NCBI RefSeq assembly: GCF_028583725.1
Contig: NZ_CP110680.1
Location: 3,596,001 to 3,660,000 of the forward strand
Direction: 5' to 3'
DNA length: 64,000 nt
Source of the DNA: Cellulomonas fimi
Lineage (GTDB): Bacteria > Actinomycetota > Actinomycetes > Actinomycetales > Cellulomonadaceae
Shown here: piece after piece, positions 24,501-34,000 of the stretch
How positions within the stretch are numbered: position 1 is the stretch's first letter
How the letters are laid out: each line of letters begins with the position of its first letter
Notes under the pieces: generated by a model
Database searches by the model: none
Told to the model about the DNA's origin: nothing
Seen by the model: the letters and a program-made list of their open reading frames with translations, nothing else
Program-made: the position numbers and the translations under genes

Positions 24501-26271
24501 GCTCGACGAGCGCGGGCAGCGCCCCGTCGAGCAGGCGTGAGATGCGCCGCACGACGACGTCCGCGTCGGCGCGCGTGCGCAGGTCGGCGCCGTACCAGGG
24601 CGTGTCGGTGGGCTTGACGTCGAACGCGCCGAGCTCGCCGGCCCGGACGAGGTCCGCGCCGAGCGCGGCGCGTCGCTCGGCGTCGAGGACGCGTGCGACG
24701 TCGGGCGTGAGCCGCACCGTGGTGCGGGGCGCGGGGCGGGTGGACGTGAGGCGCGCGAGCTGCTGGAGCGCGTCGTACGCGGACGCGCCCCACGGCGAGC
24801 GCGGGGCGTGCAGGTCGTCGACGTAGGCGCGCAGGCGCTCGCGGTGCTCGACGAGCCGCGTGCGCAGGACGTGCAGGCTCTGCCCGTCGACGGCGGGCGC
24901 GTCGAGCGTCATGGCGCCGAGCAGGCGGCGCGCGGCGGCGGTGCGCCAGCCGGCCTCGGGGGCGACGTCGAGCAGCAGGTCGCCGAGGCCGAGCTCGTCG
25001 AGCCGAGTCGCGAGCGCGGCCGCGGCGCGGCGGTGGCCGGGGACGTAGAGGACGGTGCGGCCGGACGCGGCGGCGTCGGCGACGACCGCGGCGAGCGTGC
25101 CGGTGACGTCGGCCCCGGTGGGGGCGTCGACGAACAGGTGGGCGCCGGTGCTGAGCGCGTCGAGCAGGTGCTGCTGCGCGGGGTCGAGGTCGCCGACGCC
25201 GCGCTCGACGCCCGGGTCACGGTCTCCCGCGACGGGCTCGGGCAGGCGGACGACGAGCCGCTCGCGGTCGACGTCGACGCCCGCGAGGGCGCACACGACC
25301 TCGTGCTGGTCGAGCTCCGCGGAGAGCGCGTCGAGGTCGTCGACGAGAATCTGCCCGGGGTGCACGAACGTCCCGACGACGACCTTCTCGAAGAGCCGGA
25401 AGTCGTCGAGCACGGCCTCGCCGAGCGACGACAGCCGCGCGAGCGCGCCGCGCGGGTCGAACCCGCCGCTCTCGAACGTGCCGCGCGCGACCGCACCGGG
25501 GTCGAGGAGCGCGCCGCGGGTGCGCAGGGCGCGCGCGAGGACGGGGTTGACGTCGAGCGTGGGCTCGAGGGCGATCTCGTAGTCGGCCTCGCCGGTGCCG
25601 CGGGCGCGCAGCGTGACGGGGCGCAGCAGGACGGGCGCACGGACGGTGCGCGCCTGCGTCGTGGAGCGCGGCGCGGGCTCGGTGGGCCGGGTCGCGACGG
25701 CGAGCGCGTCGACGTCGTCGTGGTCGCCGTGCGCGGCGGGCCGCTCGGTCCAGGTCGCGACGCCGATCGCGAGCGCGGTGGGGGCGATGCCGTAGCGCTG
25801 CTCGTACACGGCGGCGCGGGCCGCGACGGCGCGCGCGCGGCGGCGGGCGGTCGACAGCGCGGCGCCCTCGCGGACGAGGTTGGACAGGCGGGTGGGCCGG
25901 CCGGCGAAGAGCTGCGCCATGCCGGACGGGTGGGCGGCGGTGAGGTCGAGCGCGGCGTCGCCGAGCAGCTCCATGTCGGCGAGCGTCGACCCGCCGGCGG
26001 CCTCGACCAGCCCTTCGCGCCAGCGTTCGACGGCACGGTCGACGAGGTCGGCCCGGGTCGGCGGGGCGACGAGGGCGACGGGGGCGTTCGGGGTCACGTC
26101 GGTCGCGGGAGCCTGGTCGGGACCCGTGCCGGACGAGCGCGCGGGGACTGTCACCCCAGGAACGGTAACGGCACGTCCAGCGGTCGGCGGGGTGGCGCGC
26201 CGAGGCTCGCCCGATGGTGTCGCGGCACCTGCGTCCGGTGGGGTCGACCCGCGGTCCTCCCGCGTCGTCAT
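21535..26271 (-). CDS. Giant helicase/nuclease-like protein with degraded catalytic motifs
   Basis: The 1,578-residue protein has the architecture of actinobacterial SF1 helicases fused to a C-terminal restriction-endonuclease-fold (MTES_1575/Vsr-like) domain. A Q-motif-like QQHLLDAL is kept, but the P-loop position reads DAPTGADVTGT (about residue 380) with no lysine. The Walker B position reads VVIDAAAHL (about 927) with no glutamate, and the motif V/VI region reads ANVAGLRREAVILS and LLLDVLGATRHRLTVV instead of QGxERD and VAxTRAR. The nuclease core RIPMVVGHP...LVAVLTDD (about 1,265) lacks the expected acidic residues. The last 250 residues are low-complexity plus a short C-terminal domain. 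The frame is intact, so this is a pseudoenzyme rather than a pseudogene. The ATG at 26271 is chosen; a GTG about 38 codons downstream is possible. Confidence 0.75.
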   Translation of the reverse strand: MTTREDRGSTPPDAGAATPSGEPRRATPPTAGRAVTVPGVTVPARSSGTGPDQAPATDVTPNAPVALVAPPTRADLVDRAVERWREGLVEAAGGSTLADMELLGDAALDLTAAHPSGMAQLFAGRPTRLSNLVREGAALSTARRRARAVAARAAVYEQRYGIAPTALAIGVATWTERPAAHGDHDDVDALAVATRPTEPAPRSTTQARTVRAPVLLRPVTLRARGTGEADYEIALEPTLDVNPVLARALRTRGALLDPGAVARGTFESGGFDPRGALARLSSLGEAVLDDFRLFEKVVVGTFVHPGQILVDDLDALSAELDQHEVVCALAGVDVDRERLVVRLPEPVAGDRDPGVERGVGDLDPAQQHLLDALSTGAHLFVDAPTGADVTGTLAAVVADAAASGRTVLYVPGHRRAAAALATRLDELGLGDLLLDVAPEAGWRTAAARRLLGAMTLDAPAVDGQSLHVLRTRLVEHRERLRAYVDDLHAPRSPWGASAYDALQQLARLTSTRPAPRTTVRLTPDVARVLDAERRAALGADLVRAGELGAFDVKPTDTPWYGADLRTRADADVVVRRISRLLDGALPALVERTAQVAADTGLTQATSVASWAEQLRMLDGVRGALDVFLPIVFERTAADLVAATATPQWRAERGVDMGFWLRRRLRRQARDMVRPGRPVADLHTALLDVQAQREIWQAHCPAGGWPRLPDGLEHIEEEHQAVAEDLRALDEVLATTPGGSGLADLPFAALTERLSRLRADTSALDTLPDRTGLLHRLRAAGLGPLVDDLATRRVDPALAPAELDLAWWSTVIEQILTQDPTLAGYDGAALGDLSAQYAALDRAHVASLAGPVRQAVAAHTQDVLRQHREQSESLFVELVEERLTSLRDTIGRHPDVARRLRPVVAASPMLVPQVLPPSRTVDLVVIDAAAHLPVDMAVAAIARGRQVVVVGDARCASGTAVRELAAVLPVVALHAETSRRDPYLTAFLAAHGYEGVLSPTPLPEHRPLVRLDVVDGTGMPDASTGTVASTRGEVEHVVELVLHHALMQPDESLAVVTPSPVHADALRDAILTEVRGNPAVAAFFDGGRAEPFVVTDLANVAGLRREAVILSVGFGRTPHRRVLHSFGVVGEPGGDALLLDVLGATRHRLTVVSCFGADDLDPERVRAAGPRLLRDLLAFAESRGAGATGDDVRLVAPGPRPDAEVDLRAADRAETRPSASAAAGAARRDADEHAGEPDRLLLDLAERLWRHGLTVEVDYGIPGGTRIPMVVGHPDAHDRLLVAVLTDDDAYVGEPSVRVRDRLLADRLERLGWTVVRVWSAAAFLDPQAEVDRIRRAVHGRVPAPAVPRKAPLVLGIPASVDESDEVEELPPVTAPIRISVRTTLAARRAAAADEEHDDPAPGAPAADGLSAAAAGETGGAEDADVAPADGPPVPAARADRPATGVAATEDVETTAPEAAQAPTGGPTDGVVVGDAPTPGTTVDEPSAPSDAHPASGGTPVQLTLAGVPGAPRPDVRKGLPIGAYSDDQLDELVAWLRSDGEERNREQLAAALRDELGITRRSYRIDTAVRSAVSRALR

Positions 26272-26352
26272 GCGGTTCTCCCGCCGTCCGGGCCGGGCCG
26301 GGGAGGTCGTCGGCCGACCCACGGCGCGGGCCGTCGACGTGCCCGCAGACGA

Positions 26353-26390
26353 CAGGAGCGGGACGGTTCCGAAGACCCGTCCCGCTCCTG
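26353..26390 (-). terminator. Hairpin downstream of narK
   Basis: A perfect 14-bp inverted repeat (26353-26366 with 26377-26390) lies in the 280-base gap between narK and the helicase-like gene, about 160 bases past the narK stop. A second 10-bp inverted repeat is at 26401-26439. The rest of the gap shows nothing I recognise; it must hold the promoter of the helicase-like gene. Confidence 0.6.
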
Positions 26391-26551
26391 GGAAGTCAAA
26401 ACGGTGCGCACCGCGCAGGGGGCAGGCGATGCGCACCGTCGAGTACGAGTGTGCGCCATGAGGGGCCTCCTGGTCAAACGTCCAGGCCAGGCCGACGGGC
26501 GGTTTTCACACGATCGGGTCTGCCGTTGCTCGGGCACCTCGATCGGTCGTG

Positions 26552-27757
26552 TCACGCTACCCGGTCCTCGCGCTTCAGGCGCAGCAGGACGAACAGGAAC
26601 GACACGATCGCGGTGGCCGACAGGAGCAGCAGCCCGACCGTGTAGGAGTGCGTCGCCTCGTCGTAGGTGGCGCCCATGACCAGCGGCGGGAAGTACCCGC
26701 CGAGACCACCCGCGGCGCCGACGATGCCGGACACGGCACCGACCCGGTCGGCGGGCGCGCGGCGCGCGACCCACGCGAACACGCCGCCCGTGCCGATGCC
26801 GAGGAAGAACGCCATGAGCACGAACTCGGTGCCGGCGGGGACCTCCGGGACGGGCTTGAACGACAGCAGCACGGCCATGACGGCGGCGCCCGCGAGGGAC
26901 ACCAGCACGATGGGCTTGGGGTGCACGCGGTCGGACAGGATGCCGCCGATCGGGCGCGCGATCACGGCGGCGATCGCGAACCCGGCGGTGCGCGCGCCGG
27001 CGTCGGCGAGGTCGTAGCCGTAGACGTCGGACAGGTACGTCGGCAGGTAGGTGGAGAACGCGACGAACCCGCCGAACGTCACCGCGTACAGGAACGACAT
27101 CTGCCAGGTCACGGGCAGCTTGATCGCCGCGCGCAGCTTCGGGACGACGGGCTGCGTCGACGGCTTCCACGCGGGCGCGTCGCGCGTGACCGTGAGCACG
27201 ACGAACCCGGTGACCGCGAGCGCGACCGCGACGAGGACGTGCGTCGTCACGTACCCGAACGAGTTGACGAGGCGCGGGGTGAAGAACGACGACAGCGCCG
27301 TGCCGCCCATGCCGATGCCGAAGATGCCGGTCGCGAACCCGCGGCGGGCGGGCTCGTACCACGCGTTGACGAAGGGGATGCCCGCGGCGAACGTCGTGCC
27401 GGCGATGCCGAGCAGGAAGCCGAAGACGAGGAGCAGGACGTACGACTCCTGCTCCCCCGCGAACGCGACGAGCAGCACGGGGACGATCGAGATCAGGGAC
27501 AGCACGCCGAGCATGCGGCGGCCCCCGACGCGGTCGGTGAGCGCGCCGACGGGGATGCGCCCGACGGCACCGACGAGCACCGGTGTCGCGACGAGGAGCG
27601 ACTTCTCGGTCGACGACAGCCCGAGCTCCTCGGTGTACCGCGCGGCGAGCGGGCCGACGAGGTTCCAGGCCCAGAACGTGATGGCGAACGTCCACGTCGC
27701 GAGGACGAGGTTGAGCGTGCGGCCCGCCACGCGGGTCACGGGTGCCGTCGTGGTCAT
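26552..27757 (-). CDS. narK: Nitrate/nitrite transporter NarK (MFS)
   Basis: The 401-residue protein has twelve hydrophobic segments and MFS motif A (GALTDRVGGRRML). The nitrate-transporter signature region reads GIAGTTFAAGIPFVNAWYEPARRGFATGIFGIGMGGTALSS in segments 4-5, and its C-terminal half repeats it as GGILSDRVHPKP and GAVSGIVGAAGGLGGYFPP. It would import nitrate and/or export nitrite for the reductase. It is the last gene of the nar operon, with its ATG overlapping the narI stop by four bases, so it is translationally coupled. Whether it is a proton symporter or antiporter cannot be decided from the sequence. Confidence 0.9.
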   Translation of the reverse strand: MTTTAPVTRVAGRTLNLVLATWTFAITFWAWNLVGPLAARYTEELGLSSTEKSLLVATPVLVGAVGRIPVGALTDRVGGRRMLGVLSLISIVPVLLVAFAGEQESYVLLLVFGFLLGIAGTTFAAGIPFVNAWYEPARRGFATGIFGIGMGGTALSSFFTPRLVNSFGYVTTHVLVAVALAVTGFVVLTVTRDAPAWKPSTQPVVPKLRAAIKLPVTWQMSFLYAVTFGGFVAFSTYLPTYLSDVYGYDLADAGARTAGFAIAAVIARPIGGILSDRVHPKPIVLVSLAGAAVMAVLLSFKPVPEVPAGTEFVLMAFFLGIGTGGVFAWVARRAPADRVGAVSGIVGAAGGLGGYFPPLVMGATYDEATHSYTVGLLLLSATAIVSFLFVLLRLKREDRVA

Positions 27758-28515
27758 CGACCCCTCCTCGTGCCTTCGCGGTCACGCGTGCCGACCGGGT
27801 CCCAGCCGCGCCGCGGGGCGCTCGCGCCCGGGGTCGGGCGGGCGTCCCGGCTGCGGTACACGACGTACGGGCGGAACAGGTAGTGGAACGGCGCGGTGAA
27901 CGCGTGCACGAGGCGCGTGAACGGGAAGATCGCGACGAGCGCGAGGCCGACCAGGGTGTGCCACTGGAACGACGCGGGCGCGGCCGCCATCGACGCGACG
28001 TCGGGCTGGAGGACGAACAGCGACCGGAACCAGGGGGCGACGGTCTCGCGGTAGTTGTGCGCCTCGTGGCCCGCGCCGACCGAGTTGAGCGTGGTCCACA
28101 GGCCCAGCACGATCGCGGCGACGAGCGCGACGTACATCGTCTTGTCGTTCTTCGTCGTCGCCATGAAGACGGGTCCGGTGCGGCGCCGCCGGTAGACGAG
28201 GATCGCGACGCCGACGAGCGTGCAGAAGCCCGCGATGCCCCCGATGATCAGGGCCATCGCGTGGTACGCCTCCTGCGACAGCCCGGCCGCGTCGGTCCAC
28301 GACTGCGGGATCACGAGGCCGCCGACGTGCCCGACGATGACGAACACGAGCCCGAAGTGGAACAGCGGGCTGCCGATCCGCAGCAGGCGCGACTCGTAGA
28401 GCTGCGACGAGCGCGTCGTCCAGCCGAACTGGTCGTACCGGTACCGCCAGATCGTCCCGCCGACGAGCGTGACGATCGCGAGGTACGGGACGACGCCCCA
28501 CAGCAGCACGTCCAT
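27754..28515 (-). CDS. narI: Respiratory nitrate reductase, cytochrome b subunit (gamma)
   Basis: The 253-residue protein has five membrane helices and the haem-b ligand histidines of NarI, visible in SPLFHFGLVFVIVGHVGG (first pair) and in FQWHTLVGLALVAIFPFTRLVHAF (second pair). It anchors NarGH to the cytoplasmic face and passes electrons from menaquinol to NarH. The C-terminus carries a basic Pro/Arg-rich tail of about 30 residues. Start and stop overlap the neighbouring narJ and narK genes by one and four bases. Confidence 0.94.
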   Translation of the reverse strand: MDVLLWGVVPYLAIVTLVGGTIWRYRYDQFGWTTRSSQLYESRLLRIGSPLFHFGLVFVIVGHVGGLVIPQSWTDAAGLSQEAYHAMALIIGGIAGFCTLVGVAILVYRRRRTGPVFMATTKNDKTMYVALVAAIVLGLWTTLNSVGAGHEAHNYRETVAPWFRSLFVLQPDVASMAAAPASFQWHTLVGLALVAIFPFTRLVHAFTAPFHYLFRPYVVYRSRDARPTPGASAPRRGWDPVGTRDREGTRRGR

Positions 28516-29243
28516 CAGCGGCTCCCCCCGGTCGGTGCGGACGCGGTCCCGAGGACGCCGGCGGTGCCGCCGGCTCCCCCGCCCGCGAGCGGCAGCAGCC
28601 GCGGGTCGGCGGCGTCCAGCCCGACGGACTCGCGGGGCGGCCCGGCTGCCGCCATCGCGTGCACGGCGGCGCGGTCACGCGGCGACTCCCCCGGCAGCGT
28701 CGCGCAGACCGCGGTGAGGACCCCGGCCCACGGGCTCCCCGACTCGACGAGCGCGAGCCGCACGAGCTCGAGGCTCGGCCGGTACTCCTGGAGCAGCGCG
28801 GGACCGTCGACGGGGTCCGCGACGGCGGCGTACTCGAGCACGAGCGGGACGTGGTCGGGCAGCTCGCCGCGGGTGTCGACGAGCATCCCCGACGCGCGGT
28901 AGCGGGCCTTGAACGCCGCGAGCACCTCGCCGCGGCGGCGCGTGTCGCCGTCGGTCCAGTACGACAGGTAGAGCGTCTGGCGACCGGACAGGTCGAACGC
29001 GTCGACGTAGGCGCGCTGGAGGTCGGCGAGCGGCGTCGTCGCGGCGTGGTCGAGGAACGCGCGCAGGCCGTCGCGCGCGGGTCCGGCGGGCAGCTCGTCG
29101 ACGGCCGCCACGAGCAGCGGGAGCCGGTCGACGAGGTCGTCGTCGGGGTACGCGAGGCACCACGACGCGACCTGGTGCACGACGCGCGCGGACGTGCGCC
29201 GCTCCGACGACCCGCGACGACCGCGCACGAGCGGCCCCCTCAC
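28515..29243 (-). CDS. narJ: Nitrate reductase assembly chaperone NarJ
   Basis: The 242-residue, mostly helical protein is a TorD/NarJ-type chaperone. It shows VVHQVASWCLAYPDDDLVDRL, the family core YVDAFDLSGRQTLYLSYWTDGDTRRRGEVL, LPDHVPLVLEYAA, and a helix-rich end. It assists molybdenum cofactor insertion into NarG and is not part of the final complex. The C-terminal 40 residues are Gly/Ala/Pro-rich. The gene overlaps narH by four bases and narI by one. Confidence 0.92.
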   Translation of the reverse strand: MRGPLVRGRRGSSERRTSARVVHQVASWCLAYPDDDLVDRLPLLVAAVDELPAGPARDGLRAFLDHAATTPLADLQRAYVDAFDLSGRQTLYLSYWTDGDTRRRGEVLAAFKARYRASGMLVDTRGELPDHVPLVLEYAAVADPVDGPALLQEYRPSLELVRLALVESGSPWAGVLTAVCATLPGESPRDRAAVHAMAAAGPPRESVGLDAADPRLLPLAGGGAGGTAGVLGTASAPTGGSR

Positions 29244-30982
29244 GACCGTGTCCCCGTCACGCCCGGGTCGACGCCCGGCCCGTCGTCGGCGCCACCCGTC
29301 GCGCCCGGCCCGGGCGCCGTGGCCCGCCCGCCCGACGACGGGAACAGGCCCGGCGGGGTCCCCTTGCCGTCCCAGTTGAGCAGGTTGACCCGCCCGTGCA
29401 TCTCGGACGGCGTCGCGACCCCGTCGGACGTCTGCCGCTGCTTGAGCGCGTGGAACGTCTCGACCGCGACGGGCACGGGCCGGCCGGACGCCTCGCCGAA
29501 CGGCGCCTGCTCGTACATGCCGGGGCCCTCGTCGTAGTCGAGCGAGCAGCCGAGCTCCTCGAGCTCGTGCCCGCGCTCCTCGTGGGCCTTCGGGATGACG
29601 TACCGCTCGTCGTACTTGGCGATCGCGAGCAGCCGGTACATCGCGTACATGAGCTGCCCGGTCATGCCGACGGACGCGGGGATCCGCTCGTCGGCGTCCT
29701 CGTCGAGCGTGATGCCGCGCAGGTAGCCGCGCATCGCGGCGAGCCGGCGCAGGACGCCGGTGACGACGTCGGTGTCGCCCGCGGTGAACAGCGACGCGAG
29801 GTACTCGACGGGGATGCGCAGCGCGTCGATCGCGCCGAACAGGTTGCCGTGGTCCTCGGCGTCGTGCCCCTGCTCGCGCAGCAGGTCGACGACGGGCGAC
29901 AGCGGCGGGACGTACCAGACCATGGGCATCGTCCGGTACTCGGGGTGCAGCGGGAGGGCCACGCGGTAGGTCTTGGCGAGCGCGTAGACGGGTGAGCGCC
30001 GCGCGGCGTCCATCCAGTCGGCGGGGATGCCCTGGTCACGTGCCGCGGCGACCACCGCGGGGTCGTTCGGGTCGAGCATGAGGTCGAGCTGCGCCTCGTA
30101 GAGGTCCTGGTCGTCCGGGACGGACGCGGCCTCGGTGACGCGGTCGGCGTCGTAGAGGACGAGCCCGATGTACCGCAGCCGCCCGACGCACGTCTCCGAG
30201 CAGACCGTCGGCAGCCCCACCTCGACGCGCGGGTAGCAGAACGTGCACTTCTCGGCCTTGCCGGTCTTGTGGTTGAAGTAGATCTTCTTGTACGGGCAGC
30301 CGGTCACGCACTGGCGCCAGCCGCGGCAGCGGTCCTGGTCGACGAGGACGATGCCGTCCTCGGCCCGCTTGTAGATCGCACCCGACGGGCAGGACGCCAT
30401 GCACGACGGGTTGAGGCAGTGCTCGCAGATCCGCGGCAGGTACATCATGAACGTCTTCTCGAGCTCGAACCGGATGCGGTCCTCCGACTGGGCGCGCACC
30501 TTCGCGACCATCGGGTCGAGGTGTCCCAGCTCCGCGGTGCCGCCCAGGTTGTCGTCCCAGTTGGCCGACCAGCGGATCTTGGTGTCCTCGCCGGTGATGA
30601 GGGACTTGGGGCGCGCGACGGGGAAGTCGTCGCCGAGCGGCGCGTCGACGAGGTTCTCGTAGTCGTACGTCCACGGCTCGTAGTAGTCCTCGAGCTTCGG
30701 CTGGACGGGGCTCGCGAAGATCGTCAGGAGCTTCTTGACGCGGCCGCCGGCCTTGAGCGTCAGCCGCCCGCGCTTGTTGAGCGTCCACCCGCCGCGCCAC
30801 TGCTCCTGGTCCTCGTACCGCCGGGGGTAGCCCTGCCCGGGGCGGGTCTCGACGTTGTTGAACCACACGTACTCGACGCCCGCGCGGTTCGTCCACGCCT
30901 GCTTGCAGGTGACCGAGCACGTGTGGCACCCGATGCACTTGTCGAGGTTCATGACCATCGCCATCTGCGCCATGACCCTCAT
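29240..30982 (-). CDS. narH: Respiratory nitrate reductase, iron-sulfur subunit (beta)
   Basis: The 580-residue protein contains four ferredoxin-type cysteine clusters: CIGCHTCSVTCK near the N-terminus, CEHCLNPSCMASCPSG, CRGWRQCVTGCPYKK (the tryptophan-substituted [3Fe-4S] cluster typical of NarH) and CTFCYPR...CSETCVGR. It relays electrons from NarI to NarG. The start MRVMAQMAMVMNLDKCIGCH has several alternative methionines. About 50 C-terminal residues after VNLLNWDGKG form a Gly/Pro-rich extension. It follows narG by 37 bases. Confidence 0.95.
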   Translation of the reverse strand: MRVMAQMAMVMNLDKCIGCHTCSVTCKQAWTNRAGVEYVWFNNVETRPGQGYPRRYEDQEQWRGGWTLNKRGRLTLKAGGRVKKLLTIFASPVQPKLEDYYEPWTYDYENLVDAPLGDDFPVARPKSLITGEDTKIRWSANWDDNLGGTAELGHLDPMVAKVRAQSEDRIRFELEKTFMMYLPRICEHCLNPSCMASCPSGAIYKRAEDGIVLVDQDRCRGWRQCVTGCPYKKIYFNHKTGKAEKCTFCYPRVEVGLPTVCSETCVGRLRYIGLVLYDADRVTEAASVPDDQDLYEAQLDLMLDPNDPAVVAAARDQGIPADWMDAARRSPVYALAKTYRVALPLHPEYRTMPMVWYVPPLSPVVDLLREQGHDAEDHGNLFGAIDALRIPVEYLASLFTAGDTDVVTGVLRRLAAMRGYLRGITLDEDADERIPASVGMTGQLMYAMYRLLAIAKYDERYVIPKAHEERGHELEELGCSLDYDEGPGMYEQAPFGEASGRPVPVAVETFHALKQRQTSDGVATPSEMHGRVNLLNWDGKGTPPGLFPSSGGRATAPGPGATGGADDGPGVDPGVTGTRS

Positions 30983-31019
30983 GAGCCGGCCCTCCGCTGG
31001 ACCTCCGGTGCCGCGAGCA

Positions 31020-34000
31020 TCAGTACTCCACCTCCTGCGAGCGGCGGCGGATCGTCGCCACGATGTCCCGTTGGTTGCCGGTGGGGCCGAGGTAGTTGAA
31101 CGTGTAGGACAGCTGTGCGTAGCCGCCGACGAGGTGCGTGGGCTTGACCAGCAGGCGTGTCACGGAGTTGTGGATGCCGCCGCGCCGCCCGGTCTTCTCC
31201 GACTTCGGGACGTCGATCGTGCGCTCCTGCGCGTGGTGCACGAACACGACGCCCTGCGGCAGGCGGTGGCTGACGATGGCCCGCGCGACGAACACGCCGT
31301 TCGCGTTGACGCACTCGATCCAGTCGTTGTCCTGGGCGCCGATGATCGCGGCGTCCTGCACCGACACCCAGCAGACGGGGCCGCCGCGCGACAGCGACAG
31401 CATGAGCAGGTTGTCCTGGTACTCGGAGTGGATCGACCACTTGTTGTGGGGCGTCAGGTACCGCACGGTGACCTGCGCGTCGCCGTCCGGCCCGAGCCGG
31501 GGTTCGCCGAGCAGTCGGTGCAGGTCGAGCGGCGGGCGGTAGATCGGCAGCGCCTCGCCGAGGTCCGTCATCCAGTCGTGGTCGAGGAAGAAGTGCATGC
31601 GCCCGGTGAGCGTGTGCCACGGCTTGAGCCGCTCGACGTTGACGGTGAACGGCGCGTACCGGCGGCCGCCCGTCTCCGACCCCGACCACTCGGGCGACGT
31701 GATGACCGGCACCGGGCGGGCCTGGGTGTCGGCGAACGTGATCCGCTTCTCCTCCGACCCCTCCGCGAGGTCGGCGAGCGGCTTGCCGACCCGACGCTCG
31801 AGCGACCGGAAGCCCTGCGTGGCGAGCTCGCCGTTCGTCGTGCCGGACAGGGACAGGATCGCCTCGGCGAGCTTGACGTCGGTGTCGAGCGCCGGCCGCC
31901 CGTCGCCCGCGCCGCCGAGCATCACGCCGTTGAGCCGCCCGAGCCGGTCGACCTCGTGCTCGAGCCGGTAGGTGACGTTCTTGATCGTGAACCCGAGCCG
32001 GTCCGCGAGCGGGCCGAGCGAGCCGAGCTTGTCCGCGATCGCCGTGTAGTCCCGCTCGACGACCTGCAGGAGCGGCAGGTTGACGCCGGGCTGCGGCGCG
32101 ATCTCGCCGCTCGCCCAGTCCCGCGCCCGGCCGCCGACGTGACCGGCCGCCTCACCGGGGGTGTCGTGCTGCACGGGCACGCTCACGACGTCGTACCGCG
32201 TCCCGAGGTGGGTGCGCGCGAGCTCGGAGAACCGACGTGCGACCAGGTGGAACGCGTCGAAGTCCGAGCGGGCCTCCCACGGCGGGTCGATCGCCGGGGT
32301 GAACGCGTGGACGAACGGGTGCATGTCCGTCGAGGACAGGTCGTACTTCTCGTACCAGGTCGCGGCCGGGAGGACGACGTCCGACAGCAGCGTCGTCGAC
32401 GTCATGCGGAAGTCCGCGCTGACCAGCAGGTCGAGCTTCCCCTCGGGCACGCCGTCGCGCCACGTCACGTCCCGCGGCCGCACGTCGGCCGGCTCGGCCG
32501 TGACGTTCGAGTGCGTGCCGAGCAGGTAGCGCAGGAAGTACTCGTTGCCCTTGGCCGACGACCCCAGCAGGTTCGCGCGCCAGAGGATCAGCGTGCGCGG
32601 CCAGTTCTCGGGCGCGTCGACGTCCTCGACGGCGAACTTCACGCGGCGGTCCGCGATGCGCTCGACCAGGGCGGCCGTCGCGTCGGGCGCCTCGCCGGCG
32701 TCGGCGGCCGCGCGCACCTCGTCGGCCAGGTCCAGCGGGTTGCGGTCGAACTGCGGGTAGAACGGCATCCACCCGAGCCGCGCGGACTGCGCGATCGTGT
32801 CCGCGGTGTGCATGCCCGCCAGGTGCCCCTCGGCGAGCGGCGACGCGAGCGCGTCGGCGCGGTAGCCGTCGAACCGCCACTGGTCGGTGTGCATGTACCA
32901 GTACGACGTGCCCGTCATGGTCCGCGGCGGCCGCGACCAGTCGAGCGCGTTCGCGAGCGAGAGCCACCCCGTGAGTGGCCGGCACTTCTCCTGCCCGACG
33001 TAGTGCGCCCAGCCGCCGCCGTTGCGGCCGAAGCACCCGGTGAGGGCCAGCAGCGCGAGCACCGCCCGGTACGTCGCGTCGCCGTGGAACCACTGGCAGA
33101 TGCCCGCGCCCATGATGATCATCGACCGGCCGCGCGACTTCTCCGCGTTCGCCGCGAACTCGCGGGCGATCCGCGCGCACGCCGCCGCGGGGACCGACGT
33201 GATCGCCTCCTGCCACGCGGGCGTGTAGGGGGTGTCGGCGTCGTCGTAGCCCGCCGCCCATGCGCCCGGCAGTCCGTCCCTGCCGACGCCGTACTGCGCG
33301 AGCATGAGGTCGTAGACGGTCGTGACGAGGTGGTCGCCGACGCGCCGCGCGGGGACGCCGCGGTGCAGGACCGAGCCGGAGCCGTCGGGCTGGTCGAACA
33401 CGGGCAGCAGCACGGGGACCGGCTCCGCGGCCGTCGTCCCGGCGTCGGCCGCCGACAGCGCCGGGTCGACGCCCTCGAGGTCGAGGTTCCACCGCCCCTC
33501 GCCCGACTCGGTGTAGCGGAACCCCATCGACCCGTTCGGCACGACGGGCCGCCCGGTCGCCGCGTCGAGCAGGACCGTCTTCCAGTCGTCGCCCTCGCCG
33601 CCGGGGACCGCCCCCGGCAGGTCCGACGCCCGCAAGAATTTCGATGGGACGTACCCGCCCTCGGCGTGCTCGGTCAGCGTCACCAGGAACGGCAGGTCCG
33701 TGTACTGCTTGACGTAGTCGCGGAAGAACGGCACCTCGCGGTCGACGAGGAACTCGCGCAGCACGACGTGCCCCATCGCCATCGCGAGCGCCGCGTCCGT
33801 CCCCGCCTGCGCGGGCAGCCACTCGTCGGCGAACTTCGTGTTGTCCGCGTAGTCCGGCGACACGGTGACGACCTTGGTGCCGCGGTAGCGGACCTCCGCC
33901 ATCCAGTGCGCGTCGGGCGTGCGCGTCACCGGGACGTTCGAGCCCCACATCATCAGATAGGTCGCGTCCCACCAGTCGCCCGACTCGGGGACGTCCGTCT

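Noticed and set aside
21535..26271. Helicase-like gene as an active anti-phage defence system
   Set aside because: The domain order resembles defence helicase-nucleases, but P-loop, Walker B and nuclease residues are absent and no defence genes are nearby.
33640..33660. AT-rich patch with rare AAA and TTG codons inside narG as a frameshift or insertion scar
   Set aside because: It encodes the family-conserved KFLRASDL segment in frame, so it is normal coding sequence with a few rare codons.
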